From: Halomonas alkalicola
GTDB taxonomy: Bacteria; Pseudomonadota; Gammaproteobacteria; Pseudomonadales; Halomonadaceae
Direction: 5' to 3'
DNA length: 64,000 nucleotides
Assembly: GCF_030704205.1 (NCBI RefSeq)
Contig: NZ_CP131913.1
Location: 1,798,001 to 1,862,000, forward strand
The position numbers and the translations under genes are program-made. The notes below the pieces were generated by a model that saw nothing but the letters and a program-made list of their open reading frames with translations, was not told where the DNA came from and did no database searches. Shown here one piece after another: positions 1-9,323 of this stretch; position 1 is the stretch's first letter; each line of letters opens with the position of its first letter.

Positions 1-111
1 ATCATATATTTAAATTATTTAAATTGATTCCAGGCAGGGCTAGAAATGGATATTCTTTAGACTAATGTCTAGTGGGGTGGGCTAGTCGGGGAGGGGGTGC
101 TCGCTTACCTT

Positions 112-123
112 ATGTATATACAT
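112..123. promoter_or_regulatory. HutC-type operator upstream of yjiH-like gene
   Basis: The 12-bp perfect palindrome ATGTATATACAT contains TGTATATACA at 113-122. The same 10-mer occurs at 2313-2322 in front of the HutC-like regulator gene. TGTATATACA-type palindromes are the known core of HutC operators in histidine-utilisation genes. It lies about 50 bp before the chosen start of the membrane-protein gene, where a repressor would block transcription. Sharing with the regulator's own promoter is seen; binding is inferred. Confidence 0.65.
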
Positions 124-172
124 GAAGGCAGGATGCCTATACTCACCATTCACCACAATCTCGAGGCCTGCC

Positions 173-1495
173 ATGGAGACCCCGCACGAGCGCTCGCGAC
201 AGCGAGCCAGCATGACCACCATCCTCAAGCTGTTTCTGCCCAGCGCCTTGGGCATCGTGATCTTCTTCGTTCCCGTCGAGATCGCTGGCAGGAGCACCAT
301 CCTCCTCGATCACATGGTGACCGGGGCACGGGGCCTGCTGGGTGATTACAGCGGCGTCTATGCGCTGGCGATGATCATGGCAGGCACGGCCTATCCCCTG
401 ATCAAGGGCTACTGGCGGCGCAATCTGACCGAGCGCATCTTCACTGCGCTCAAGGTTCTCGGGGTTGTCGCGGCGCTCATGGCGTTGACAGGCTGGGGGC
501 CGGCCTTCCTGCACGAGCCGGACATGCTGCCGTTCCTGTTCGAGAGGCTGGTTATCCCGGTCGGGCTCTTGGTGCCCATCGGCGCCATCTTCCTGGCCCT
601 GCTGATCAGCTATGGCTTACTGGAGCTGATCGGTGTACTGGTGCAGCCGGTGATGCGCCCCATCTGGCGGACGCCGGGACGCAGCGCCATCGATGCCGTG
701 GCCTCCTTCGTGGGCAGCTATTCCATCGGCCTGCTGATCACCAACCGGGTCTATCAGGCGGGGCAATACTCGGCTCGGGAGGCGGCCATCATCGCCACCG
801 GCTTCTCCACGGTGTCGGCCACCTTCATGATCATCGTGGCGCGCACCCTGGACCTGATGAGCCTCTGGAACCTCTACTTCTGGCTGACGCTGCTGATCAC
901 CTTCATCGTCACCGCCATTACAGTGCGCCTCCCGCCCCTCTCCCGCATGGATGACGGTGCTGCCGACGGGGAGCCGGAGGCCGTGCCTGGCAAGCGGCTT
1001 GCGACCGCCTGGCATACCGGCCTGGAGGTTGCTGCCAAGGCACCGGGCCTGCATCGCAGCGTCGCGCTCAACTTCAAGGAAGGCCTGGTGATGGCGATCA
1101 GCATCCTGCCCTCGATCATGTCGGTGGGCCTGCTGGGGCTGCTGGCGGCCAAGTACACGCCGCTGTTCGAATGGCTGGGCTGGCTTTTCTACCCCTTCGT
1201 GGCCATCTGGGGCCTGCCCGACGCAGCGGCCCTGGCCCAGGCTTCTGCGGCAGGCCTTGCCGAAATGTTCCTGCCAGCCCTGCTGATGGCCGAGGCCGAG
1301 TTCGTCGCACGGTTTGCCGCCGGCGTGGTATCGGTATCGGCGGTGCTGTTCTTCTCAGCGTCCATTCCCTGCATCCTCTCCACCAGCATTCCGCTGACGG
1401 TCGGTCGCATGCTGGCAGTGTGGTTCATCCGTGTCGCGCTGAGCCTCTTGCTGGCGGTACCCACCGGCTACCTGGTCCAGGCCATCATCAACTGA
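173..1495 (+). CDS. yjiH: YjiH-family membrane protein (nucleoside-recognition/gate domain)
   Basis: Polytopic inner-membrane protein of 440 aa with about ten hydrophobic segments, resembling the YjiH family with its nucleoside-recognition (Gate) fold. A transport role is probable but the substrate is unknown. The Gate-like segment near residues 180-250 contains FVGSYSIGLLITNRVYQ, followed by a long C-terminal membrane half. I chose ATG at 173 because GAGG lies just upstream; ATGs at 122 (inside the operator) and 212 also fit the frame. A HutC-type operator lies in front, so the gene is probably controlled by the adjacent HutC-like regulator and may serve uptake of histidine or a related imidazole compound. 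That last step is inference. Confidence 0.75.
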   Translation: METPHERSRQRASMTTILKLFLPSALGIVIFFVPVEIAGRSTILLDHMVTGARGLLGDYSGVYALAMIMAGTAYPLIKGYWRRNLTERIFTALKVLGVVAALMALTGWGPAFLHEPDMLPFLFERLVIPVGLLVPIGAIFLALLISYGLLELIGVLVQPVMRPIWRTPGRSAIDAVASFVGSYSIGLLITNRVYQAGQYSAREAAIIATGFSTVSATFMIIVARTLDLMSLWNLYFWLTLLITFIVTAITVRLPPLSRMDDGAADGEPEAVPGKRLATAWHTGLEVAAKAPGLHRSVALNFKEGLVMAISILPSIMSVGLLGLLAAKYTPLFEWLGWLFYPFVAIWGLPDAAALAQASAAGLAEMFLPALLMAEAEFVARFAAGVVSVSAVLFFSASIPCILSTSIPLTVGRMLAVWFIRVALSLLLAVPTGYLVQAIIN

Positions 1496-1564
1496 ATCCG
1501 CGCCATGCACGACGAAGGCGAGATCAGGCGTTCCCGGCCTCGTCTTCGTGTTCTGCAACGCGTG

Positions 1565-2288
1565 TCATGAGACCTGTCGATGCATCGATGAGCGCAGCTT
1601 GTAACGGCTCCCTGGATGGAGAAGGCGCGCGTAGCTGATCAGCTGCTCACCGGACCAGGTCCGCCGGATCATGCTCAGGCAGGGGCTTTGCGTATCGATG
1701 GCCAACCACTCCGCCGCCTGGGCATCCGGCAGAACCGCTTCCACGATGTGCTCCACATCGGTGATGGGGCAGGCGGCCACCAACACCTCGTTGGGCGTGT
1801 GGCGCGTGAAGTCGGTCTCGAGATAGTCCGGCACCCAGCGCGGGTTGACGAACCGGCTCTCGAGCTGGATCGGCACCTCGTTCTCGAGGTGAATGATCAG
1901 GGTATGGAAGACCCGGCTGCCGAGCCTGACGCCAAGGCGCAGCGCCACCTCGTCATCCGCCTCGATCGCCTCACGAATCAACACCTCACTGCTGTGGCGA
2001 TGGCCACGTGAGCGCACCTCCTCGGCGATGTTGTAGACCTCGACCAGTGACGAGTGACGACTCGGCCTTGCGGTCGGTCACGAAGGTGCCCAGGCCGGGC
2101 TGGCGCGTCAGGTACCCCTTCTGCACCAAGTCACGGATCGCCTTGTTGGCGGTCATGCGACTGACCCTGAAATCACGAGCCAGCTGCTCTTCCGGGGGGA
2201 TCTGATGGTTCGATTGCCATTCGCCGCTGTGGATCTTGTCCAGCAGGTGCTGTTGGATCTGCTGATAGAGGGGCGGGGTGCTGGCCAT
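1565..2288 (-). pseudogene. hutC: HutC-like GntR-family repressor, frameshifted
   Basis: The N-terminal part (from 2288) is a GntR winged helix-turn-helix: start MASTPPLYQQIQQHLL, with LARDFRVSRMTANKAIRDL as recognition region and GLGTFVTDRKAESSL closing the domain. The C-terminal UTRA ligand-binding domain (RSRGHRHSSEVL onward to 1565) is intact but in another frame. The break is a 7-bp tandem duplication, GTGACGA twice at 2047-2060 on the plus strand; removing one copy restores a continuous reading frame (SSLVEVYNIAEEVRSRGH). In the family the protein represses hut genes and is released by urocanate. Unless the duplication is an assembly error, the repressor here is inactive. The gene has a HutC-type palindrome in its own promoter and is convergent with the yjiH-like gene. 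Confidence 0.85.
2047..2060. repeat. 7-bp tandem duplication that breaks hutC
   Basis: GTGACGA occurs twice in direct tandem. This adds 7 bp, shifts the frame, and separates the DNA-binding half from the UTRA half of the HutC-like repressor. It has the form of a replication-slippage event and could revert. Confidence 0.85.
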
Positions 2289-2594
2289 GGAGCATCCTTC
2301 GGGCGAGGTCTATGTATATACAATTATAGTGTACCCTGAGCGGGTCGTCCGTTCATCTCCAGTTTCACAGATGTGGCAACAGCTACAAGCTCTCCAGCAA
2401 CCCTTTGCCCTTTCCCTTTGCTGTACTCGCTCTACTCAGCCTTTCAGGGCAAGCCCCTTCCCCTTGAGCCCCCTTCCCTTCCGGCCTTTGGGCTTTTCAA
2501 CCTTTGTCCTCGCCCCTTTGTGGGCTCCACCCGGTGGAGGCTCGCCCTTCCAGCGTCTATGCTAGAAGGCTGATGTACCCAGGGAGGGACGCCC
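2289..2594. promoter_or_regulatory. Intergenic region with HutC operator and pyrimidine-rich tract
   Basis: The HutC-type palindrome TGTATATACA lies at 2313-2322, 25 bp before the start of the regulator gene, as expected for autorepression. From about 2400 to 2520 the plus strand is rich in C and T with repeated CCCTTT and CCTTTG words. No gene is visible there. The downstream small gene has its own ribosome-binding site at about 2580. Confidence 0.55.
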
Positions 2595-3026
2595 ATGGCG
2601 CTGAAATCACTTCTGACCCGAACTGCCAGCGCTGGCCGCCAGGCAGCTCGGAAGGCTCTCGACGGTGGACAGCAGGAAGGCTGGTCTGACGGCTGGCACA
2701 CCCAGGCGAGCACGGCAGAGTCGCTGCGCGTGCTGCGCGACTCTGCCGCGGGCGCGGCCAAGTCCACCGCCCAAACGGCCACTACCCAGGAGGGGTGGCG
2801 GCGCATCGCCCGGGGAGCCGGCAAGGTAGCCGGGGGAGCGGCTGTAGTGGCTGGTGGTGTGGCTCAGGGCATCGTGAGCTCTGCTTCAGAGGCAGAGGGC
2901 TCCAATATAAACGATCCATGGAATGCAGATATTAGCGATCCCCGCACTAACCGCAGTGTAGGGGTCTACTTCGACCATACTGGGGCCCCAATCGATAGTC
3001 TCGGCAACCCTCTGCAAGAAGGGTAG
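2595..3026 (+). CDS. Hypothetical small Ala/Gly-rich protein
   Basis: Encodes 143 aa, with a strong ribosome-binding site (GGGAGGGA) 5-12 bp before the ATG. The N-terminal half is charged and helical. Residues about 73-98 (GAGKVAGGAAVVAGGVAQGIV) form a Gly/Ala-rich hydrophobic stretch like a glycine zipper. The C-terminal 40 residues are polar and include DPWNADISDPRTNRS. No signal peptide and no family recognised. It stands alone between the regulator and the glutaminase operon. The good start and codon use support a real gene; function unknown. Confidence 0.55.
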   Translation: MALKSLLTRTASAGRQAARKALDGGQQEGWSDGWHTQASTAESLRVLRDSAAGAAKSTAQTATTQEGWRRIARGAGKVAGGAAVVAGGVAQGIVSSASEAEGSNINDPWNADISDPRTNRSVGVYFDHTGAPIDSLGNPLQEG

Positions 3027-3143
3027 CCATCTATTCTCGCCTTGCGGGTACTCGCCCTGGTATAACGGACCCAGCCACACAGCTAGCTGTGATCTCTCGG
3101 TAGGTTGTCCATTCGGAACCCTACATCTGCCCTAGTTGTATGA

Positions 3144-4082
3144 TTAGAAGATAGACAGCCCCATGCGGCCCGCCAGCTCGGTGATCATCGAGAGCCCTCG
3201 GGTGGAGTTGCCATGACTGTTGAGGGGCGGGCTCCAGGCGGTGATAACGCCGTGGCCTGGCACAATTGCCACGATGCCGCCGCCGACGCCGCTCTTGGCA
3301 GGCAGGCCCACAGAAAAGGCGAACTGGCCGGACTGGTCGTACATACCGCTCGTGGAAAGGATGGCATTAACGCGATGAGTGTCACGCGGCGAGGTTACCT
3401 TTTCGCCGGTGATCGGGTGCAGGCCGCGGTTGGCGAGGAACAGTAGGCTGGTAGCCAGCTCCTTGCAGCTCATCTCCACCGAGCACTGGAAGAAGTAGTG
3501 GGCCAGTACCTCGTCTACCTCGGCCTCGAGGTTACCGAAGCTCTTCATCAGGTAGGCCAGAGCGGCGTTGCGGCTGCCGTGGCGGGTTTCCGAGGCCAGC
3601 ACCTCGTCATTTACATCGCAGAACTCGCTGCCGGCTAGGCGTCTCACAAAGCTGAGAAAAGCCTGGCGAGAGGAAGAAAAGTGCGAGACCAATGTATCAG
3701 CCACTAGGATAGCGCCGGCATTGATGAAGGGATTGCGGGGGATGCCGTGCTCCCACTCCAGTTGGACAATGGAGTTGAACGGCTGTCCAGAAGGCTCCAT
3801 GCCGACCCGACACCACAGACCGTCGCCCATCCGCTGCATCGCCAACACCAATCCGAACACCTTGGAGATGCTCTGGATCGAGAAGGGAAGGTCGGCATCG
3901 CCGGCGGCATGGACCTCCCCATCCAGGGTGGCGAAGGCGATTCCGCAACGAGTAGCGTCAACCGTGGCCAGGGCCGGGATGTAGTCGGCTACCCGGCCCT
4001 CGATGGGCTGCTCCACCGCCCGCCGATGAATATCCCGGAGGGCGAGGGGAAGCGAGAGGTCGGCGTCGGCGAGAAACGGCAT
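3144..4082 (-). CDS. glsA: Glutaminase
   Basis: Serine-dependent glutaminase of 312 aa, close to the usual 308 aa, converting glutamine to glutamate and ammonia in the cytoplasm. Family motifs are present: FSIQSISKVF (catalytic Ser and Lys of the S-x-x-K motif), GMEPSGQPFNS, RNPFINAGAI and SGMYDQSGQFAF. ATG at 4082 is chosen; it follows the permease stop codon by 4 bp, and an in-frame TTG at 4109 would overlap the permease. The gene is last in a run with an M20 amidohydrolase and a YfcC-type permease. That suggests glutamine is a product of the amidohydrolase step, so the operon may use N-acyl-glutamine compounds; this is inference. Confidence 0.93.
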   Translation of the reverse strand: MPFLADADLSLPLALRDIHRRAVEQPIEGRVADYIPALATVDATRCGIAFATLDGEVHAAGDADLPFSIQSISKVFGLVLAMQRMGDGLWCRVGMEPSGQPFNSIVQLEWEHGIPRNPFINAGAILVADTLVSHFSSSRQAFLSFVRRLAGSEFCDVNDEVLASETRHGSRNAALAYLMKSFGNLEAEVDEVLAHYFFQCSVEMSCKELATSLLFLANRGLHPITGEKVTSPRDTHRVNAILSTSGMYDQSGQFAFSVGLPAKSGVGGGIVAIVPGHGVITAWSPPLNSHGNSTRGLSMITELAGRMGLSIF

Positions 4083-4086
4083 GGCC

Positions 4087-5499
4087 TCAGTATCCGACGT
4101 AGTTGGCAACTACCAGTGCGATCCAGCACATGATGTAGAGTGGCACCACAATCGGCAGGATCACGGGCAGCCACTGGGCATAGGAAACACGGCCCAGGGC
4201 CAGCATGGCCAGGATGCCGCCATTGGTAGGAGTGAACAAGTTGGTCAGCCCGTCGCCCACCTGGAATGCAGTAATCATCAGCTGCCGGCTCATGCCGACG
4301 AGGTCGGCCAGCGGGATCAGGATCGGCATAGTCACCAGCGCCTGGGCCGAGCCGCTGGGGATAAACAGGTTGATCACTCCCTGGATGACACTGGTTACCA
4401 CCGCGGCCAGGGCCACCGGCATGTCGCCCACGATGGCGCTCAGCGAGTGCACAATAGTGTCGATGATGCGAGCATCGCTGAGAATGACCTGGATCGAAGC
4501 GGCGAGACCGATCACCAGCGCGCCGGCGGTCACCGAGGAGGCGCCTTCCATCATCTGCTTGACCAGTTGATTGGCGCTGAGACCGCTGGCCAACCCGATC
4601 AGAATGGCCATGAGTAGGAAGTTGCCGGCGATCTCTTTAATGTACCAGCCGCGAGTGAAGACACCGACAAGCATAACCACCAGGCCGGCCAGGAAGATTC
4701 CGAGGACGACAAGGTTGTTGCGCGAGAGGGTGTAGTCCTGGAGCTTCCGGCTCATCTCCACCGGCTGTTCGTCATTGAACTCAATGTTGACCACACGCAC
4801 GCAGATATAGGCGGCAAGCGTCGCCAGGCAGATCAGCAGCATCAGAGTACGCAGCCACCAGCCGGAAAACAGCGGCAGTTCGCCAATGCTCTGTGCTACC
4901 CCCACGGTATAGGGGTTGATGGGCGAGAGCGCAAAACCGATGGCGATACCGCCCACAGCCATGGTCACACCCACCAGACGCGAGCAGCCGATGGCCGCTG
5001 CGATAAGCACACCTACTGGCACCAAGGCAATGTTGTTCTCAGCGCCCACGGCCATCCCGAAGAAGCCATAGATAAAAGTGCCAACGGTAATAATCAGGTT
5101 GCGGCTTCTGATGCTGTTGCCGGCGCCCATCGTGTAGGCGGCAATGCCAATGGCGTTTTCCAGCGCCCCGGTACCCTTGAGGATGTGGAAGAGCCCGCCG
5201 GCGATGAAAACGATGAACAGGAACTGGGCAGCGTTGATCATGCCCTCGGGAATGGCCACGAAGACACGAAAAAAGTGCACATTGGCAATATCGGACAGGT
5301 ACTCGAATGAGCCCGGAATTACCCGGCTCCGGCCATCCACCACTTCCCGTGCGAATTCGCCGGCGGGCACGAAGAAGGTCATCGCATAGACGACAATCAG
5401 CACCATGAAGATCAAGACCATGGGGTCCGGAAACTCCCGGAACCACTGGCGTTTCCGGGAAGCGGCAAGCTTGCGGGAATAGAACTGTTTTTGGCTCAT
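4087..5499 (-). CDS. yfcC: YfcC-family (DcuC-like) permease
   Basis: Inner-membrane transporter of 470 aa with about 12 hydrophobic segments. The FPDPMVLIFMVLIVVYAMTF start and the conserved GVINLFIPSGSAQALVTMPI and GDGLTNLFTPTNGGILAML segments are typical of the YfcC/DcuC group. ATG at 5499 is chosen because AGAGG precedes it by 8 nt. The family moves organic acids or amino-acid-like anions; the exact substrate cannot be read here. It lies between the M20 amidohydrolase and the glutaminase, all on the minus strand, so it probably imports the amidohydrolase substrate. Confidence 0.88.
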   Translation of the reverse strand: MSQKQFYSRKLAASRKRQWFREFPDPMVLIFMVLIVVYAMTFFVPAGEFAREVVDGRSRVIPGSFEYLSDIANVHFFRVFVAIPEGMINAAQFLFIVFIAGGLFHILKGTGALENAIGIAAYTMGAGNSIRSRNLIITVGTFIYGFFGMAVGAENNIALVPVGVLIAAAIGCSRLVGVTMAVGGIAIGFALSPINPYTVGVAQSIGELPLFSGWWLRTLMLLICLATLAAYICVRVVNIEFNDEQPVEMSRKLQDYTLSRNNLVVLGIFLAGLVVMLVGVFTRGWYIKEIAGNFLLMAILIGLASGLSANQLVKQMMEGASSVTAGALVIGLAASIQVILSDARIIDTIVHSLSAIVGDMPVALAAVVTSVIQGVINLFIPSGSAQALVTMPILIPLADLVGMSRQLMITAFQVGDGLTNLFTPTNGGILAMLALGRVSYAQWLPVILPIVVPLYIMCWIALVVANYVGY

Positions 5500-5552
5500 G
5501 GTCAACCTCTGGATCGCTTTACGATCTCGTTGGAGTTGTCGTGGGTTGTGGA

Positions 5553-6788
5553 TCACTCGGAGCGAGAGGGCCCCTGCGAGAAGTAGCGGGACACCAGGCC
5601 CATCAGGAAGGTGGCGGCGGGCCCCATGCAGTCATCGTTGAAGTCGTAGTGCGGGTTGTGCACGCTACACGGCCCCAGGGGCAGCCCTTCGCTGTGTCCG
5701 TTATCGCCGTTGCCGACGATGAAGTAGCAGCCAGGAACCTGCTCTAGGAAGTAGGCGCAGTCCTCACTGCCGGTGAGGGGCGCGGTGGGGGCTTCAACTA
5801 GCTCATTGCCGAACATCTCTCGGGCAGTGTCGATGGCCAGCTGGGTCTCGGCCGGGGTGTTAATTAGCACCGGATAGCCGCGCAGATAGTTGATCTCGCA
5901 GCGGCAGTCGAAGGACTCTGCCTGGGACTCAGCCAGGGTGCGAATGCGGCGCTCCAGGGTATCGCGCACCTCGGGGTCCAGGGTACGCACGCTGAGCTCG
6001 AGTTCAGCGCTGTTGGGAATGACATTTGCGGTGGTGCCGGCCTGCATCCGGCCCACGCTGATCACCGAGACGAGGTTAGGATCAACGTTGCGCCCGACGA
6101 TGCTCTGCAGTGCCAGCACGGTCGCAGCCGCTGGCAGAGTGGGGTCGGCGGCCAGCTGCGGCAGGGCCCCGTGGCCGCCCTTGCCAATGAAGGTCAGCGT
6201 GACCGTATCCGAGGAAGCCATGAAAGCGCCCTCCCGGAAACACAGCTGACCCACCGGTTTACCTGGGAAGTTGTGAAGCGCATAGAGGGCGTCGCAAGGG
6301 AAGCGTTCGAAGAGGCCATCCTCGATCATACGCTGGGCGCCGCCGCCACCACCCAGCTCCTCAGCGGGCTGGAAGATCAGATTCAGGGTGCCGCTGCCGG
6401 GTAACCTCTGCTCGCGATGTTGGCGCGCCAGGGCCTCGGCAGCCCCCAACAGGATGGCGGTGTGCCCGTCATGGCCGCAGGCGTGCATCTTACCGGGTAC
6501 CTGGCTGGCCCAGGGCAGGCCGGTCTCTTCCTGGATGATGGGTAGAGCAGCATCCATATCTGCGCGCAGGCCGAGTCGTGGACCCGAGCTGTCCCCCCAG
6601 CGAAGCACACCGACCACACCGGTGGCGGCGATGCCGGTGTGAACCTCATAGCCCCACTCTTCCAGCCGCTCCGCCACCAGTCGGCTGGTAGCAAACTCCT
6701 CGAAACCGAGTTCAGGATGCTGATGGATATGGCGGCGGCAGGCCTGCATCTGGTCAATATCAGGCGTAATCGTCGAATGAACCGTCAT
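5553..6788 (-). CDS. M20D-family amidohydrolase (N-acyl amino acid hydrolase)
   Basis: Metal-dependent amidohydrolase of 411 aa, similar to hippurate hydrolase and aminoacylases. Motifs: HQHPELGFEEF near residue 22, GLRADMDALP-like GLRADMDAALPI, MHACGHDGHTAILLGAA (metal ligands Cys, His, His), FQPAEE (catalytic Glu pair) and C-terminal LTGSEDCAYFLEQVPG and CSVHNPHYDFND. ATG at 6788 is preferred because GAGGTGA lies 7 nt upstream; an in-frame extension to 6845 has no ribosome site. It is first gene of the operon with the YfcC-type permease and glutaminase. Likely reaction: release of an amino acid, plausibly glutamine, from an N-acyl conjugate. Confidence 0.88.
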   Translation of the reverse strand: MTVHSTITPDIDQMQACRRHIHQHPELGFEEFATSRLVAERLEEWGYEVHTGIAATGVVGVLRWGDSSGPRLGLRADMDAALPIIQEETGLPWASQVPGKMHACGHDGHTAILLGAAEALARQHREQRLPGSGTLNLIFQPAEELGGGGGAQRMIEDGLFERFPCDALYALHNFPGKPVGQLCFREGAFMASSDTVTLTFIGKGGHGALPQLAADPTLPAAATVLALQSIVGRNVDPNLVSVISVGRMQAGTTANVIPNSAELELSVRTLDPEVRDTLERRIRTLAESQAESFDCRCEINYLRGYPVLINTPAETQLAIDTAREMFGNELVEAPTAPLTGSEDCAYFLEQVPGCYFIVGNGDNGHSEGLPLGPCSVHNPHYDFNDDCMGPAATFLMGLVSRYFSQGPSRSE

Positions 6789-7308
6789 CAGCTTCACCTC
6801 TTGGCATTGGATTTGCGTCAAGGGAATCGATGTTGTCAGTGGCAACTGATGTCGAAAAGACGATAAAATCTACTCGATGACACGCATAAGTGTTCACCTG
6901 AGATGAAAGATCACCATTTGAGGGCCCTGCTGAAGGTGGCCGAAGAAGGGTCGATTCGTGGTGCCGCTAGGGCGCTGCACCTTAGCCAGAGCGCCCTAAC
7001 CCGAGCGCTGCGCGAACTGGAGGCCGACCTTGGAACGGAGCTGCTGATCCGCAGCTACCGCGGCGTCGAGTTCACACCGTCCGGCAAGGTGCTGCTGAAA
7101 CGGGCGCGCCTAGCAGTCTCCACTCTGGACAAGGCCAGGGATGAAATACGTTGGCTGCGCGGCGGCGCGGGCATGCAGGTCACGGTAGCGGTGACCACCG
7201 CGATCGCCACCACGTCTCTGCCCACCGTACTTCGGGAGTTCGAGCGCGAGCAGCCTGATGCCAGCCTAAGTCTGGTGGAAGGCATGATGAGCACTGTGCT
7301 ACCTGGTC

Positions 7309-8693
7309 GAGTTATTGTCAAATCCTGTGTACGGCAGGTCAGGCGGCAGTCCTGTCTGACTGATCGGTCAAGGGTTCGCCGTCCTTGAACTGGACGTTGT
7401 TCACGACCAGCTCCAGCTTGTTGAACCCCTTGATCCGCTTCCAGCGCTTCTGGGCGCTCTGAAGCAGCTTGAAGACCATCGCCAGGGTCGTCGCTCTGGA
7501 GCCGCAGTTCCGGCTGCGCTTGCTCCGCAGGCGGACCGTGGCGAAGGTCGATTCGATCGGGTTGGTGGTGCGGATATGCACCCAGTGTTCTGCCGGGTAG
7601 TCATAGAACGCCAGCAGCTCCTCCCGATCCTTGGCCAGGCACTCCATGGCTCTGGGGTACTTGGCCTCGAAGCGTTTCACCGTGCGATCGAAAGCCTTGT
7701 GCGCCTCATCGCGGGTCTCGGCCATCCAGATCTCATGGAGGTCGGCCTTGACCTTGGGCTGCACGGATTTAGGCAGTTTATTCAATACGTTGGCAGTCTT
7801 GTGGACCCAGCAGCGCTGGTGCTCGGTCTCTGGATAGACCTTGCTCAACGCCGCCCAGAAGCCCATGGCGCCGTCGCCAACCGCTAGCTGGGGGGGCCGT
7901 CGTCAGCCCGCGCTCGCGTAGCCCCGTGAGCAGCTCTTTCCAGCTGGCCTCTGACTCACGCTGCCCATCCTCGACGACGACCAACTCCTTGCGGCCCTGC
8001 TCGGTGACGCCGATGATCACCAGCAGACACAGACGGTCATCCAAAGCGCACGTTGCTGTACACGCCGTCTGCCCACCAGTAGACGTAACGCTGGTCTGCC
8101 AGGTCACGCTTTTGCCAGTCGGCATGCTCGTCCTCCCACTGCTTCTTGAGGCGAGACACGGTGTTGGCCGACAGTCCCTTGGCCTGGTCGCCCAGCAACG
8201 CCGCCAGCGCCTCCTGATAGTCGCCGGTGGAGACCCCCTTCAGGTAGAGCCAGGGGATCAGCTCCTCAATGCTGCGGGCCCGCTTCAGATAGGGCGGCAG
8301 CAGCGCGCTGCTGAAGGTGATCCCGTCACCGCTGCGGTCACGGACCCGGGGGACCTTGACCGCAACGTCGCCGATGCCAGTCTGTACCGTTCGTTCGGGA
8401 AGATAGCCGTTGCGCACCACGGCTCGACGGCCGTCTTCCAGCGTCTTGTCGGCATATAGCTCCAAGAACGTACTCAACTCCGCCTCCACGGCCTTGGCGA
8501 TCAGGTCTCGGGCCCCTTTGCGCAGCAACTCATGCAACGGATCAGTAGCGCCGGCGTCTGGCTGCGTCACGGCTTGGAGAGTAGAATTGCTCATGGCGTA
8601 TCCATCCTATGCTGGTTGTGATCTGGCGTGATCAATCAGCAGGATACGCCACCCTCTCTACTTCCCTCCATACACAAGACTTGAGCTTAACTC
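7309..8693 (-). mobile_element. IS256-family element, copy 1 (degenerate)
   Basis: 1,385 bp. The ends begin GAGTTATTGTCAAATCCTG on the left and GAGCTT-like GAGTTAAGCTCAAGTCTTG (read inward) on the right, forming imperfect terminal inverted repeats. Flanked by the 9-bp target duplication TACCTGGTC. Almost identical to copy 3 (50,236-51,618) and more distant from copy 2 (26,252-27,634). Inserted in the LysR gene. Confidence 0.93.
7339..8594 (-). pseudogene. IS256-family transposase with two frameshifts
   Basis: Aligned by eye with the intact copy at 50,335-51,588, this reading frame has two +1 shifts. One is near 8038, after VYSNVR, where GCGCATGGATGAC has become GCGCTTTGGATGAC. The other is near 7888, where a C-tract is one base longer. 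The pieces otherwise keep the family features, including the zone around [15 protein letters not shown] and [15 protein letters not shown]. The copy cannot make a full transposase but could be mobilised in trans by the intact copies. Confidence 0.9.
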
Positions 8694-9323
8694 TACCTGG
8701 TCTAATGGAGGGGCGCATCGACTTTGCCATCGCCGTAGCCAAGGCGGATCAGCTACCTAACGAGATCGCCTTCGAACCGCTGACCGAGCTGCTTTCGGAA
8801 CCCATGGCGCGTGAGGGTCACCCATTGCTGGGTGCCACAGACTGGTCTCAGATGGCTGAGGCTCGCTGGGTGCTGAACCTGGCGGCCGGCAGCTCGGCAC
8901 AACAGTTGATCGACTGGCTCGAGGCTCAAGGCGTTTCGATTTCACAACGGGTAGTGAAGTGCGATTCTCCAACGCTTATGGTCGAGCTGATGCGTCGCAC
9001 AGACCTCATCGGCTTTGGCCCGCGGTTCTTTGTCGACGACCCGCTTTCCGGCCACGGGCTGGCCTGCTTCGGCACCTTGGCCACCTTCCCAGCTTATACC
9101 ATCGGCCTGCTCAAGCTGCGGGGCGTGCCCCTCCACCCCGGTGCCGAGCGGCTCGCGATCCTGTTCAGGCGTCATATATCCGCGCTGAATCTATCGCGCC
9201 GGCCATCGAGTCAATGAGCGAGTTCAGTACCGGACTCTCCATGTTCTATGAACCCTCTTGAGGCGTATCCGACAAACTCAGTGACCGCAAGCTGCCAAAG
9301 CCGTAGTCCCCCCTCAACTATTC

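Larger units (their letters stand above)
6903..9217 (+). pseudogene. LysR-family regulator interrupted by IS256-family element
   Basis: The 5' part (6903-7308) encodes a complete LysR helix-turn-helix: MKDHHLRALLKVAEEGSIRGAA, with LHLSQSALTRALRELEADLG. The 3' part (8703-9217) encodes the effector domain from LMEGRIDFAIAVAK to the end. Between them lies an IS of 1,385 bp flanked by a 9-bp duplication TACCTGGTC (7300-7308 and 8694-8702). Removing the IS and one duplication rejoins the frame exactly (STVLPGLMEGRID), so the gene was intact before insertion. It is divergent from the amidohydrolase operon with a gap of about 115 bp, so it probably controlled that operon. Confidence 0.92.

Noticed and set aside
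1504..1556. Rho-independent terminator between the yjiH-like gene and hutC
   Set aside because: ACGAAGGCGAG and CTCGTCTTCGT could pair, but the loop is long and no T run follows.
3078..3091. Palindrome CACAGCTAGCTGTG after the small gene at 2,595-3,026
   Set aside because: A perfect 14-mer, but it has no loop or T run and no partner site elsewhere, so neither terminator nor operator can be supported.
9218..9323. Left ICE attachment site between lysR and traG
   Set aside because: No copy of the tRNA-Thr 3' end or other direct repeat of the right junction was found there.
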